Source: Arthrobacter sp. Leaf137 (GTDB lineage: Bacteria > Actinomycetota > Actinomycetes > Actinomycetales > Micrococcaceae). Taken from it: a DNA stretch of 64,000 bases. Below, piece after piece: positions 6,634-15,577 of the stretch. The translations under genes were made by a program, and so were the position numbers. The first letter of the stretch is position 1. Each line of letters opens with the position of its first letter. The DNA lies in contig NZ_LMOI01000001.1 in the NCBI RefSeq assembly GCF_001423525.1, positions 496,001-560,000 on the forward strand. The letters run 5' to 3'. The notes beneath the pieces are model-generated. The model was not told the DNA's origin. It did no database searches and saw nothing but the letters and a program-made list of their open reading frames with translations.

Positions 6634-7400
6634 CCACGGCAGCCGGCCCGGAACCCACCATCCGGGTGCGGGGCATCGAAAAGTCCTTCAAGGACCTCCA
6701 CGTGCTGCGGGGCGTCGACTTTGACGTGGCGCCCGGGACCATCTTCGCGCTCCTCGGCTCCAACGGCGCCGGCAAGACCACCCTGGTGCGCATCCTGTCC
6801 ACGCTGCTGGCAGCGGACGCGGGCACCGTCACGGTGAACGGGTACGACGTCGGCGCGGAGCCGGCCGAAGTGCGCGGGTCCATCAGCCTGACGGGACAGT
6901 TCGCCGCGGTGGACGAGGTGCTCACCGGGCGGGAAAACCTGGTGCTGGTGGCCCGGCTGCGCCACCTGACCGAACCACGTGCCACCGCGGATGAACTCCT
7001 GGCCAGGTTTGCCCTCACCGAGGCCGGAAACCGCAGGGCCGCCACCTACTCCGGCGGCATGCGGCGCCGGCTGGATATTGCCATGAGCCTGATCGGCAAC
7101 CCGCCCGTTATCTTCCTCGACGAACCCACCACCGGGCTGGACCCGCAGGCCCGCCTGGAGGTGTGGCAGACCGTCCGTCAGCTCGCCGGCCAGGGCATCA
7201 CCGTGCTGCTCACCACGCAGTACCTTGACGAGGCCGAACAGCTGGCGGACCGCATTGCCATCCTGCACCAGGGCACCATCATCCGGAACGGGACACTGGC
7301 CGAACTGAAGCAACTCCTGCCGCCGGCCACGGTGGAATACGTCGAGAAGCAGCCCTCCCTCGAGGACGTCTTCCTGGCCCTCGTTGGAAAGGAACTGTGA
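6630..7400 (+). CDS. DrrA-like ABC exporter ATP-binding protein
   Basis: This 256-residue nucleotide-binding subunit has Walker A GSNGAGKTT (residues 43-51), a Q-loop region LTGQFAAVD, the signature YSGGMRRRLDIA, Walker B VIFLDEPTTGLDP and a switch region TTQYLDEAEQLADR. The TQYLDEAE sequence and the C-terminal segment EYVEKQPSLEDVFLALVG are typical of the daunorubicin-resistance DrrA subfamily. It energises export through the permease encoded next. Its ATG overlaps the DUF1048 stop (ATGA). The substrate is unknown; control by the upstream PadR is inferred from operon position. Confidence 0.9.
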   Translation: MTTAAGPEPTIRVRGIEKSFKDLHVLRGVDFDVAPGTIFALLGSNGAGKTTLVRILSTLLAADAGTVTVNGYDVGAEPAEVRGSISLTGQFAAVDEVLTGRENLVLVARLRHLTEPRATADELLARFALTEAGNRRAATYSGGMRRRLDIAMSLIGNPPVIFLDEPTTGLDPQARLEVWQTVRQLAGQGITVLLTTQYLDEAEQLADRIAILHQGTIIRNGTLAELKQLLPPATVEYVEKQPSLEDVFLALVGKEL

Positions 7401-8164
7401 TGACCACCCACGTCCTCAGCGACACCCGCGTGCTCACCGGCCGTTCGCTGCGCCACATCCTCCGCAGCCCGGACACCATCATCACCACGGCGGTGACCCC
7501 GGTGGCCATGATGCTGCTGTTCGTCTACGTGTTCGGCGGGGCCATCAGTACCGGCACGGGCGGGCCGTACGTCAACTACCTGCTGCCCGGCATCCTGCTG
7601 ATCACCATTTCCTCCGGCGTGGCCTACACCGCTTACCGGCTGTTCCTGGACCTGCAGGGCGGCATCTTCGAACGGTTCCGCTGCATGCCCATTGCCCGGC
7701 CCAGCGTCCTCTGGGCCCATGTGCTCACGTCGCTTGCCGCAAACTTTGCCGCCGTGGCGATCGTGGTGGGCGTGGCCCTGGTGATGGGCTTCCGGTCCGG
7801 GGCATCCGTGGCGGCGTGGCTCGCCGTTGTCGGGATCCTGGCGCTGTTCACCCTGGCGCTGACGTGGATTGCGGTGATCGCGGGCCTGCTGGCGAAGACC
7901 GTGGACGGGGCCAGCGGCTTCAGCTACCCGCTGATCTTCCTGCCGTTCATCAGCTCGGCGTTCGTGCCCACCGGCTCCATGCCCGGCCCGGTGGCCTGGT
8001 TCGCCGAAAACCAGCCGGTCACCTCCATCGTTGACACCCTCCGCGCGCTCCTCGCCCAGGAACCGGTGGGCAGCGGCATCTGGACGGCGCTCGCCTGGCT
8101 GGTGGGCATCCTGGCCGTCGCCTACGTGTTTGCGGCTGCCATCTACCGCCGGAAGTCCAACTGA
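7400..8164 (+). CDS. ABC-2 type exporter permease (DrrB-like)
   Basis: The protein has 254 residues with six predicted transmembrane helices. It contains the ABC-2 family hallmark NYLLPGILLITISSGVAYTAYRLFLDLQGGIFERFRCMPIARP after helix 2 and FLPFISSAFVPTGSMPGPVAWFAENQPVTSIVDTLRALL near the C-terminus. It forms the membrane channel for the upstream DrrA-like ATPase and probably exports a hydrophobic drug or metabolite. ATG 7400 overlaps the ATPase stop codon; GTG 7397 is a less likely start. It is the last gene of the padR operon. Confidence 0.88.
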   Translation: MTTHVLSDTRVLTGRSLRHILRSPDTIITTAVTPVAMMLLFVYVFGGAISTGTGGPYVNYLLPGILLITISSGVAYTAYRLFLDLQGGIFERFRCMPIARPSVLWAHVLTSLAANFAAVAIVVGVALVMGFRSGASVAAWLAVVGILALFTLALTWIAVIAGLLAKTVDGASGFSYPLIFLPFISSAFVPTGSMPGPVAWFAENQPVTSIVDTLRALLAQEPVGSGIWTALAWLVGILAVAYVFAAAIYRRKSN

Positions 8165-8211
8165 GCCTGTTCGTTGGGTCCACCGCGGCCGCCCCCCGGG
8201 ATACTTAAGGA

Positions 8212-8841
8212 GTGGAGACCATCGCAACCTGGCGCCCGACGCCGGCCGACCGGATCACCTTGGTCCGCGCCGCCCTCGCCGCCGCCTGCGCCGTGCTGGT
8301 CGTCCTGCCGCTGTTCACCGGGCACGCCGCTGGGCAGGGTACCGGCCTGCTCCTGGTGGTCCTGGGCGGCACGGCACTCCTGCTCGACGCGGTGGACGGC
8401 CGTGTGGCCCGGCGGACGGGGACGGCCTCGGAGGCGGGAGCCCGGTTCGATTCCGCCACGGACGCCTTCCTGGTGCTGGTCCTGTCCGTTGCCACGGTGG
8501 CGGTGGTGGGCCTGTGGACGCTGGCCATCGGGGCGATGTATTACGTGGTGGCGGCGGCCGGGCTTGTCCGGCCGCACCTTCGTCAGCCGTTGCCGCGCAG
8601 CACGGCGCGCAAGGTGATCGGCGCCGTCCAGCCGCTGGCCCTGCTTGTTGCCTTGGTCGTGGCCCTGGTCCCGGGCATGCCGCCCGCCCTGGCTGCCGCC
8701 GCTCCGGCCGTGGCACTCCCGCTGCTCCTGTTCTCCTTCGGCCGTGACGTCGTCGCGCTTGAACGGCGCCACCATGCGTCCGCGACTACGGTTCCGAGCG
8801 CGGCCACGCAGGCGGCTCCCGCACGCGGCCCCGCAACCTGA
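8212..8841 (+). CDS. CDP-alcohol phosphatidyltransferase family protein
   Basis: This 209-residue membrane protein has five or six helices. It contains the complete family signature DG-x2-AR-x8-G-x3-D-x3-D as DAVDGRVARR, then eight residues, G, ARFD and SATD. These acidic residues bind the divalent metal and CDP headgroup. Such enzymes transfer a phosphatidyl or similar group from a CDP-linked donor to an alcohol such as glycerol phosphate or inositol; the acceptor cannot be read from the sequence. The GTG start at 8212 sits almost on the AAGGA sequence, so translation may be weak. The gene is separate from the ABC operon (47 bp gap) but points the same way. Confidence 0.82.
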   Translation: METIATWRPTPADRITLVRAALAAACAVLVVLPLFTGHAAGQGTGLLLVVLGGTALLLDAVDGRVARRTGTASEAGARFDSATDAFLVLVLSVATVAVVGLWTLAIGAMYYVVAAAGLVRPHLRQPLPRSTARKVIGAVQPLALLVALVVALVPGMPPALAAAAPAVALPLLLFSFGRDVVALERRHHASATTVPSAATQAAPARGPAT

Positions 8842-8882
8842 CCCGCCGCCTGAGCCTAAAACGCAGGCTTTCCGCCCGTGAA

Positions 8883-9872
8883 CTATCCGCCCGTACCGAG
8901 GAACCCGCGGATAGCGTCGGCCATCCGCGGAGCCTGCTTCCAGTGCAGGTAGTGGCCGCCCTGAAGGGGCAGGACCTGGTGCCGCGTCACGTTCCTGAGC
9001 AGGGTCTCCGCCGCTGAGACCTTCTCCGCCGTCCGGTCATCCCCTTCGTCGGCGATGAACGCCAGGACCGGCAGGTCATCGGGGTACGTGACGCCCCGCA
9101 GCGCCGCTGCGTTGTTGGCGATCCGGGCAGTCTCATCGGCAACGGCTGGGTTGCCGAAATTCCAGGACGACATCATGCGCATACGCGTCAGTTCGTCGTC
9201 GGTGAAGGCGCTGCTGTCCGGATCCACGACGGCGGGGGCCACCGCCGCCACTGCCCGCACCAGGCCGGTGGCGGCCAGGGCCCTGGCCCAGTTGATGCCC
9301 GGCTCCGGCTCCGCGACGGGCCCGTCCCCGGGCTTGGGAATAGTGGCGTCAATGCCCACCACAGCCGCCACTTCGCTGCGGTACCTGTTCGCGTAGTCCA
9401 GCAGATAGAACCCGGCGATCGAGTGGCCGGCCAGGACATACGGCCGTGGAACCTTCAGCATGGCCAGCGCCTGGTGGAGTTCGTTGCTGATGTTCTCGTT
9501 GCTCCGCGGGCCGGCCTCCGCATCGCTGTAGCCATAGCCGAACCCCTCCACCACCGTGACATCGAAGCCGTTGAGCTCACGGACCAGCGGCTGGAAATCC
9601 AGGCCCGGCGCCGGGGTTCCCAGCCCGCTGAGGAGCACGATGGCCTGGCCCTGCTGCCCGTTCCGCACCACATTCAGGCTGCCGCCGGCCACCGCCACCC
9701 GCTCCCCGTACGGCTGGACGGTGGCCCGCTCCCGGGACTCCAGGAACAGGTTCAGCAGCGTGGAGGCCAGGACCAGGCCCACGACGGCGAGCAGGGCGAA
9801 CCCGGCGCGGCGCCACCCGCGCCGGGGCTTCTTCCGAAGCCCGGCGTCGGTGTTTTCCTTCCAGCGGAACAT
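8883..9872 (-). CDS. Membrane-anchored alpha/beta hydrolase
   Basis: The protein has 329 residues. A basic N-terminus and a single helix (about residues 22-45) act as signal anchor, and the rest is an alpha/beta hydrolase fold. The nucleophile elbow is GHSIAG with serine near residue 150, the oxyanion region is LLSGLGTPAPGLDF, and the catalytic histidine is in LQGGHYLHW. It is probably an extracytoplasmic esterase or lipase-like enzyme; the substrate is unknown. It follows a cupin gene on the same strand with 34 bp between them, so the two may be co-transcribed. Confidence 0.78.
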   Translation of the reverse strand: MFRWKENTDAGLRKKPRRGWRRAGFALLAVVGLVLASTLLNLFLESRERATVQPYGERVAVAGGSLNVVRNGQQGQAIVLLSGLGTPAPGLDFQPLVRELNGFDVTVVEGFGYGYSDAEAGPRSNENISNELHQALAMLKVPRPYVLAGHSIAGFYLLDYANRYRSEVAAVVGIDATIPKPGDGPVAEPEPGINWARALAATGLVRAVAAVAPAVVDPDSSAFTDDELTRMRMMSSWNFGNPAVADETARIANNAAALRGVTYPDDLPVLAFIADEGDDRTAEKVSAAETLLRNVTRHQVLPLQGGHYLHWKQAPRMADAIRGFLGTGG

Positions 9873-9906
9873 GTGTGGCAGCCCGGTGAGCGGGATCAGA
9901 AGCGGT

Positions 9907-10281
9907 TCATTCGGGCTTGGCGTAAGCGGCTGCGCTCAGGATCTCGTAGCCCACGAAGGTCTCGTCGCCTTCCACCCAGGCGTCATGGCCCGGCGGAATG
10001 GCGTAGGCGTGGCCTGCGCTGACGGTAGTCCGCGTGCCATCGTCCATCTCGACGGTCAGTGTCCCCGAAGTGCAGATGCCTACGTGGTTGACCTGGCAAC
10101 TGTCCGTGTGGACCACGGTCTTGACAGTCTCGGACCAGCGCCAGCCACGTTCGAACGTGAGCCGGGCCAGAGTGGTGCCGCCAACGTGCACCACATCCAC
10201 CACGGTGTTCGGGGGGCGGCGCTTGTCGTCGGGTTCATCAAAGGATTTCGCTTCAAGCGCTGTGGCAGTTTCTCCGGCCAT
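9907..10281 (-). CDS. Cupin domain protein
   Basis: This single-domain cupin has 124 residues. The two conserved motifs are seen as VHTDSCQVNHVGICTSGTLTVEMDDG and HAYAIPPGHDAWVEGDE. The metal ligands are partly replaced (the first motif lacks the usual HxH), so it may bind a ligand without catalysis. ATG 10281 is chosen because GGAG lies eight bases upstream; a longer frame to 10377 has no such site. It is positioned upstream of the membrane-anchored hydrolase and downstream of the YbdK-like ligase, all on the minus strand. Function is unknown. Confidence 0.72.
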   Translation of the reverse strand: MAGETATALEAKSFDEPDDKRRPPNTVVDVVHVGGTTLARLTFERGWRWSETVKTVVHTDSCQVNHVGICTSGTLTVEMDDGTRTTVSAGHAYAIPPGHDAWVEGDETFVGYEILSAAAYAKPE

Positions 10282-10473
10282 TTCATTCTCCAGACAGGGA
10301 GCATATTCAACTGTTCGTCCGGGGCGCCGGGGCAGCTCCGGGATGGTTGGCCGCCCGCCCGTGGGGTTCAACGCCACGGGTCCCTGCCGCGATTTCCAAA
10401 CAGCCGCGCCGGGGTCCAGGCCGCACCAATGCTGGCCCCAGCGGTATCAGCGTGCGCCCGGGAGGGGCCGCTG

Positions 10474-11688
10474 TCAATCCCCCGGCAGCCCCCGCTGCGC
10501 ACCCTGGATTTCAGACCCCGCGGTGCAGTTGGCGGCGTCGTCCACCACGTCCTCCAGGTCGCCGGTCCGGTGCAGCACCTCGAGCTGGCGGACGGCTCCT
10601 GTGCCGGTGTGCAGGAGCTGGTCCGTCAGTGCCTCCACCCGCTGCAGATCGCCCATGTCCTCCAGCGCCGCGCGGATGTGGTGCAGGAGGGAATTGACGA
10701 CGCCGAGGGCCGGCCCGGGCCTGCTGGTCACCGGATCCAGGAGTTCGCCGCGCAGCCCCCACCGGCTGGCCTTCCACCCGGCCAGCCGGAGCAGCGCGGT
10801 GGGCACGGGCGCGGGGTCGGTTCCGGCTTTCCATTCGCGGGCAGCCGTTTCCACCAGCCCGCGGACGATCCCGGCCAGCAGCACGGTGTTTTCCGGCATC
10901 ATGCAGACGTCGGCGATCCGCACCTCCACGGTGGGATAGTGCCGGGACAGCCGGGCGTCGAAGTAGATCATGCCTTCATCCATGGCGACGCCGGTGCTCA
11001 CCATGTCGTGCACCAGCTGGTGGTACGCGTCCGGGCTACCCAGGATGTCCAGCGGCCCGGCTGACGGCCACCGGCTCCACACCTGGGACCGGTAACTGGC
11101 GTATCCGGTGTCCTCGCCATGCCAGAACGGGGAGTTGGCGCTCAATGCCACCAGCACCGGCAGCCAGTTCCGGATCCTGTCCAGCACCCCCACCGCTTCT
11201 TCATCGGACTCCACCGACACGTGGATGTGGGTTCCGCAGGTCAGCTGTTCCCGGGCCGTGAGTCCGTACTCCTCCACCATGGCGGCGAACCGGCGCAGCC
11301 GCACCGGGTGCGGATCGCTCGGCAAGGGCGAGGTGCCCAGGGCGGCCACCCGGACGCCCACATCCTCCGCGGCCTGCCGGGCGATGTCCCGCCCCGCCAC
11401 GATGTCCGCCTGGAGCCCGGCGAGCGTGGAGTGCGGCGGGGTGACCACTTCGATCATTTCCTGCTGGAACTCGGCCGTCAGTACCGGCCCGGCACTGGAT
11501 TCGAACGGCCGGACGTAGAGGTCCAGCAGGGCGCCGGCCATGGGCACCGCGTCACCCCTGCCCGGGTCCACCAGCAGCAGTTCCTCTTCAACCCCGAACG
11601 TCCTGCTTTTGAAGCTCCCGGTGCCGTCATTCGGGACGATGTCCATCGCCATGTCCTGCCCGTCCATGCCAGCCCTCCCGTTGGCCAC
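10474..11688 (-). CDS. YbdK-type carboxylate-amine ligase (GCS2 family)
   Basis: The protein has 404 residues. It belongs to glutamate-cysteine ligase family 2: FGVEEELLLVD near the N-terminus (metal and glutamate binding), AEFQQEMIEVVTPP, the CGTHIHVSVES motif, NSPFWHGEDTGYASYRSQVWSRWP and VEVRIADV. YbdK homologues have weak glutamate-cysteine ligase activity in vitro. In actinobacteria their true substrate is uncertain, because mycothiol rather than glutathione is the main thiol. Several ATG codons lie close to the start (residues 1, 8, 13), so the exact N-terminus is uncertain. The next gene on the strand is the cupin, 192 bp away. Confidence 0.85.
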   Translation of the reverse strand: MANGRAGMDGQDMAMDIVPNDGTGSFKSRTFGVEEELLLVDPGRGDAVPMAGALLDLYVRPFESSAGPVLTAEFQQEMIEVVTPPHSTLAGLQADIVAGRDIARQAAEDVGVRVAALGTSPLPSDPHPVRLRRFAAMVEEYGLTAREQLTCGTHIHVSVESDEEAVGVLDRIRNWLPVLVALSANSPFWHGEDTGYASYRSQVWSRWPSAGPLDILGSPDAYHQLVHDMVSTGVAMDEGMIYFDARLSRHYPTVEVRIADVCMMPENTVLLAGIVRGLVETAAREWKAGTDPAPVPTALLRLAGWKASRWGLRGELLDPVTSRPGPALGVVNSLLHHIRAALEDMGDLQRVEALTDQLLHTGTGAVRQLEVLHRTGDLEDVVDDAANCTAGSEIQGAQRGLPGD

Positions 11689-11911
11689 GCCGTGGGTATC
11701 TGCTGGCGGTCGCTGCTTGCCGCCGAGGAGTACAGGATAAGCACCCGGATCGGCCGGCGGGAAGGGCGCACCGGTCAGGGCAACCCTGGGCGACGAACGC
11801 GGTCAGCGGCCAATTAGGCAAGACAATTGGGTCTTTTTGATTGGCCCACCCGGGTCTACGGTGGACAAACGGAGCTGCCCGCCCGGGGTGGCCGGCCAAG
11901 GAGGACTTTCC

Positions 11912-12196
11912 ATGACAACGCACGTCGCGGACTGCAGCGTAACGAACTGTTCCTTTAACGACCACACGAACTGCAACGCCGCCGCCATCACCGTGGGCGG
12001 GGACGAAAACCACGCACAATGCGCCACGTTCATCGAGATCGGCGTGCACGGCGGCCTGCCCAAGGTGCTGGCCGACGTCGGAGCCTGCCAGCGCAGCGAA
12101 TGCGTCCACAACGATCACCTGATGTGCAAGGCGTCCGAGGTCCATGTGGGCCCGGGCCGGGACAACGCAGACTGCCTCACCTACGCACACGCCTAG
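11912..12196 (+). CDS. Small protein with two DUF1540 zinc-finger-like units
   Basis: The protein has 94 residues. Two copies of the DUF1540 motif follow one another: C-x4-C-x-FNDHTNC ... GGDENHAQCATF, and C-x4-C-x-HNDHLMC ... GPGRDNADCLTY. The four cysteines in each unit probably bind a metal ion, most likely zinc. ATG 11912 follows a strong AAGGAGG ribosome site, so the longer in-frame extension upstream is rejected. The gene has its own upstream region and a rho-independent terminator at 12217-12248, so it appears monocistronic. Function of the family is unknown. Confidence 0.85.
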   Translation: MTTHVADCSVTNCSFNDHTNCNAAAITVGGDENHAQCATFIEIGVHGGLPKVLADVGACQRSECVHNDHLMCKASEVHVGPGRDNADCLTYAHA

Positions 12197-12216
12197 ACCC
12201 GACAAGTCCGTCACAT

Positions 12217-12248
12217 GCACCCGGAGCGGCTTCCGTTCCGGGTGCTTT
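12217..12248 (+). terminator. Rho-independent terminator after DUF1540 gene
   Basis: GCACCCGGA pairs with TCCGGGTGC around an 11-base loop and is followed by TTT. It begins 20 bp after the DUF1540 stop codon. Confidence 0.75.
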
Positions 12249-12318
12249 GCTGTCCACCGCCGGCCATGGATGCGGACGCGGAACAGGCCTTCCGGGGGCT
12301 AGGGCGACTAGGGCACCG

Positions 12319-12334
12319 CGGCGGCAGGCCGCCG
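12319..12334 (-). terminator. GC-rich hairpin after the GAF-ANTAR gene
   Basis: CGGCGGC pairs with GCCGCCG across two bases, 30 bp beyond the stop of the minus-strand GAF-ANTAR gene. There is no T-run, so a terminator role is uncertain. The flanking ACGACGGC sequence resembles other intergenic hairpins in the window. Confidence 0.4.
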
Positions 12335-12364
12335 TCGTACGTCCTGCCGTGCATGACCATGGTG

Positions 12365-13102
12365 TCAGGCGTCGAAGTGCGTGCTGACGGTATCGTCGGG
12401 GGCCACCGAGGCAATCACCCGGGCAGCAACGTCCCGGAGCTTGATGTTGCGGGTGCTGGAGGCGCTTTTGAGGATGGCCATGGCCGTCTCCTGGGTGCAC
12501 CGGTTCTGGCCCATGATGGCCCCGGCGGCGAGGTCGATGGTGGTGCGCGAGGCCATGGCGGCGGCAAGGTCGTCGCGGGCATCGGTCAGCTGGGCGATCC
12601 GCAGCGCCAGCCGCAGTGACTGGCTGGCTTCCCGCGCGAACCGTTCGGCGGAGGCCACCGAGTCGGCGGGGAACGCGTCTTTGCCGTCGGAATAGAGGTT
12701 AAGGGCCGCCCGTGCATCATCGTCCACCGGGACGGGTACGGCCAGGATGGATTTGAGGGTTCCTTCGTTCACCGCCTCCAGGTACTCCGGCCAGCGGCTC
12801 TCGTTGTGCAGGTCCGGTACATGGATGGTGGTGGCCAGGCGGATGGCCGAAAGGCACGGGCCGTCATTGAAGGCGTACTGCACCTCGTCCATGGCCCGGG
12901 CGCGTCCATCGCTGCTGGCCGCCGTTGTGGATTTCTTCCGACGAACCACGGTGATGGAACAGGACACCTGCTGTCCCGTCGACGAGAGCTCCGTTGCGGC
13001 CTCAACGGCCAGGTCATGGAGGAATTCCGCAACATGGGAACTGGTGAGGACCAGTTCGCCGAGGCGCTTGGCTACCGGCTCGTCGGTTCTGTCTGTGGCC
13101 AT
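12365..13102 (-). CDS. GAF-ANTAR domain transcription antitermination regulator
   Basis: The protein has 245 residues. An N-terminal GAF domain (about 30-165; VSCSITVVRRKK, FNDGPCLSAI, LAVPVPVDDDARAALNLYS) probably senses a small ligand. A C-terminal ANTAR domain (about 180-240; LAAAMASRTTIDLAAGAIMGQNR and AMAILKSASSTRNIKLRDVA) binds two-hairpin RNA and prevents transcription termination. ANTAR proteins with GAF input are common in actinobacteria, but their RNA targets are rarely known. ATG 13102 is chosen for its upstream AGGAAG; the open frame runs further to 13180. No sensor kinase or obvious target gene is adjacent. Confidence 0.88.
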   Translation of the reverse strand: MATDRTDEPVAKRLGELVLTSSHVAEFLHDLAVEAATELSSTGQQVSCSITVVRRKKSTTAASSDGRARAMDEVQYAFNDGPCLSAIRLATTIHVPDLHNESRWPEYLEAVNEGTLKSILAVPVPVDDDARAALNLYSDGKDAFPADSVASAERFAREASQSLRLALRIAQLTDARDDLAAAMASRTTIDLAAGAIMGQNRCTQETAMAILKSASSTRNIKLRDVAARVIASVAPDDTVSTHFDA

Positions 13103-13233
13103 GGAGGGCTTCCTGGTACTGCCCGGCACAGCCACCCACGGACTGAACCGGGACCCGAGCCGCCCAGGACCGGACGGCAATTCCAGCCTACTCCCACGGC
13201 AACGCTACGGGCCCCGCCGCCGGCACCACGGAG

Positions 13234-14445
13234 TCAGCCGGCGAGCGCCAGCAGCACTCCCCCGGCCGCGCCCACCAGCACCACGGCCCAGGGCGGCGCC
13301 TTCCACGCAATGAGCAGCACGAAGCAGACCAGTCCCAGGCAGAACGGCCCCGGCCCGGTGATGGCAGTGGTGAACAGCGGGTTGTACAGGGCTGCGGCCA
13401 GGATGCCCACCACGGCGGCGTTGGCACCCCGCATCAGGGCCTGGGCTCCGGGCCGGGACCGCCACGAGTTCCAGAACGGCAGCACGCCGGTGACCAGCAG
13501 GAACCCGGGCAGGAAAATGCCGGCGAGCGCGACGGCGGCACCCGCCACGCCGCCCGGACCGTATCCTGCCGCCGCGCCCAGGTAGGCCGCGAACGTGAAC
13601 AGGGGTCCCGGCACTGCCTGCGCGGCGCCGTAGCCGGCCAGGAACTGCTGGCTGGTCACCCAGCCCGGGTCCACCACGCCGGCCTGGAGCAGGGGCAGGA
13701 CCACGTGCCCGCCGCCAAACACCAGCGCCCCGGCCCGGTAGAACGCCTCAAACAGGGTGATCCCGGCCGAACCCGTTGCCAGCGCCAGCACGGGCAGGCC
13801 AAGCAGCAGAAGCACGAACAGGGCCAGGCAGATGATGCCCGCTGTCCGGCTGGCGGGAAAACGCATCTGGCCGGTGAGTTCTGCGGTGCCCCGCCGGCAG
13901 ACCAGCAGCCCGGCGAGCGCGCCGAACAAGATGGCCGAAATCTGGCCGAATGAACCGGCCAGCAGAGTGGCGGACAGGGCCGCGACGACGGCGATCGCCG
14001 CCCGTTCGCGGTCCGGGGTGAGGGCCCTGGCCATGCCCCACACGGCCTGGGCCACGATGGCCACCGCCACGATCTTCAGTCCGCTGAGGATCCCGGACCC
14101 CACGGCGCCCTGGAACAGCGCGGCTCCCAGCGCAAAGGCGACCAGCAATGCAGCGGACGGGAGGGTGAAGGCAAGGAACGCGGCCAGCGCGCCGAGGGGG
14201 CCGGCACGGTGCAGCCCCATGCCGAAGCCCACCTGGCTGGAAGCAGGCCCGGGAAGGAACTGGCACAGCGCCACCAGGTCCCCGTATTCCCTGTCGTTCA
14301 CCCACTTGCGCCGCCGGACCAGTTCGTCGCGGAAGTAGCCCAGGTGCGCGATGGGGCCGCCGAACGAGGTGACACCCAGTTTGAGGAACACCCGGAAGAC
14401 CTCCCAGGCCGAACCGCGGGCCGTGGCTGGCGCCTCGCCGGTCAT
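13234..14445 (-). CDS. chrA: Chromate transporter ChrA
   Basis: The protein has 403 residues and about ten to twelve helices in two homologous halves, the bidomain form of the CHR family. The N-terminal half has LGVTSFGGPIAHLGYFRDELVRRRKWV and CQFLPGPASSQVGFGMG. The C-terminal half has GALVFGGGHVVLPLLQ and GYGAAQAVPGPLFTFAAYLGA. It probably exports chromate coupled to the membrane potential, giving chromate resistance; a role with sulfate is possible. No chrB or chrR regulator lies nearby. It is convergent with nothing and is separated by 118 bp from divergent trxB. Confidence 0.9.
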   Translation of the reverse strand: MTGEAPATARGSAWEVFRVFLKLGVTSFGGPIAHLGYFRDELVRRRKWVNDREYGDLVALCQFLPGPASSQVGFGMGLHRAGPLGALAAFLAFTLPSAALLVAFALGAALFQGAVGSGILSGLKIVAVAIVAQAVWGMARALTPDRERAAIAVVAALSATLLAGSFGQISAILFGALAGLLVCRRGTAELTGQMRFPASRTAGIICLALFVLLLLGLPVLALATGSAGITLFEAFYRAGALVFGGGHVVLPLLQAGVVDPGWVTSQQFLAGYGAAQAVPGPLFTFAAYLGAAAGYGPGGVAGAAVALAGIFLPGFLLVTGVLPFWNSWRSRPGAQALMRGANAAVVGILAAALYNPLFTTAITGPGPFCLGLVCFVLLIAWKAPPWAVVLVGAAGGVLLALAG

Positions 14446-14564
14446 GGGGCTGCCACGGAGGGCTGCGGTGGGGTCATGGGCCCATTATGCAGCGGATTGA
14501 CAGGGGCCGATGACCATTGCTCCACTGGTAGGGCGCGCAGCCCGTAACCTCCAAGGAGAACCCC

Positions 14565-15542
14565 ATGAGCAACGAACAGCTGATCATCATCGGCTCCGGC
14601 CCCGCGGGCTACACCGCCGCCATCTACGCGGCCCGGGCCGGCCTGGCCCCGCTGGTGCTGGCCGGTTCCGTCACCGCGGGCGGGGCGCTGATGAACACCA
14701 CCGAGGTGGAAAACTTCCCCGGTTTCCCCGGCGGCATCCAGGGCCCTGAACTGATGGAGGGGCTCCAGCAGCAGGCCGAGAAGTTCGGCGCCAAGGTGGT
14801 GTTCGACGACGCCACGTCCGTTGACCTGAAGGGTTCCGTCAAGCGCGTGGTCACCGGCGCCGGGGAGACCCACGAGGCACCCGCGGTCATCCTGGCCACC
14901 GGCTCCGCCTACAAGGAACTGGGCCTGCCCGAGGAGAAGAAGCTCAGCGGCCACGGTGTGTCCTGGTGCGCCACCTGCGACGGGTTCTTCTTCCGCGAGC
15001 AGGACATCATCGTGGTGGGCGGCGGCGATTCCGCCATGGAGGAAGCAACCTTCCTGACCCGCTTCGGAAAGTCCGTGACCGTCGTCGTCCGCAAGGGCGA
15101 ACTGCGTGCCTCCCGCATCATGGCGCAGCGGGCCAAGGACAACCCCAAGATCCGGTTCGAATGGAACTCCGCCATTACCGCCATCCACGGCGACTCCAAG
15201 GTCACCGGCGTCACCCTGGCGGACACCCGCTCCGGCGAAACCCGGGAACTCGGCGCCACGGGGATCTTCGTGGCGATCGGCCACCTGCCGCGCACCGAAC
15301 TGCTGACCGGCCAGGTGGACCTGGATGACGAGGGCTACATCAAGGTGGACTCCCCCACCACGTGCACCAACCTCTCCGGCGTCTTCGCGTGCGGCGACGC
15401 CGTGGACCACCGCTACCGCCAGGCCATCACCGCTGCCGGCACCGGTTGCGCCGCGGCCCTGGATGCCGAGCGGTACCTGGCTGCCCTGGACGACGCGTCG
15501 AGCATCGCCACCGCCCTGGTGGAGGAACCCACCCACGGCTGA
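14565..15542 (+). CDS. trxB: Thioredoxin-disulfide reductase
   Basis: The protein has 325 residues, the normal low-molecular-weight TrxB length. It has FAD-binding GSGPAG (residues 11-15), the redox motif CATC (Cys135/Cys138), NADPH-binding [11 protein letters not shown] and the C-terminal FAD motif [24 protein letters not shown]. It reduces thioredoxin with NADPH. ATG 14565 follows AAGGAG. No thioredoxin gene follows; instead there is a 21-bp tandem duplication and a 66-bp palindrome. It stands alone between chrA (divergent) and a small hypothetical gene. Confidence 0.93.
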   Translation: MSNEQLIIIGSGPAGYTAAIYAARAGLAPLVLAGSVTAGGALMNTTEVENFPGFPGGIQGPELMEGLQQQAEKFGAKVVFDDATSVDLKGSVKRVVTGAGETHEAPAVILATGSAYKELGLPEEKKLSGHGVSWCATCDGFFFREQDIIVVGGGDSAMEEATFLTRFGKSVTVVVRKGELRASRIMAQRAKDNPKIRFEWNSAITAIHGDSKVTGVTLADTRSGETRELGATGIFVAIGHLPRTELLTGQVDLDDEGYIKVDSPTTCTNLSGVFACGDAVDHRYRQAITAAGTGCAAALDAERYLAALDDASSIATALVEEPTHG

Positions 15543-15577
15543 CCCGCCCAAGTAGGCGGCTGACCCGCCCAAGTAGG
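15537..15577. repeat. 21-bp tandem duplication over the trxB stop
   Basis: GGCTGACCCGCCCAAGTAGG occurs twice with a 21-bp period (15537 and 15558). The first copy contains the trxB stop codon and the second runs into the 66-bp palindrome. A slippage or insertion scar is possible. Confidence 0.7.

Noticed and set aside
12365..13180. Longer start for the GAF-ANTAR gene
   Set aside because: Codons before ATG 13102 lack a ribosome site and domain character.
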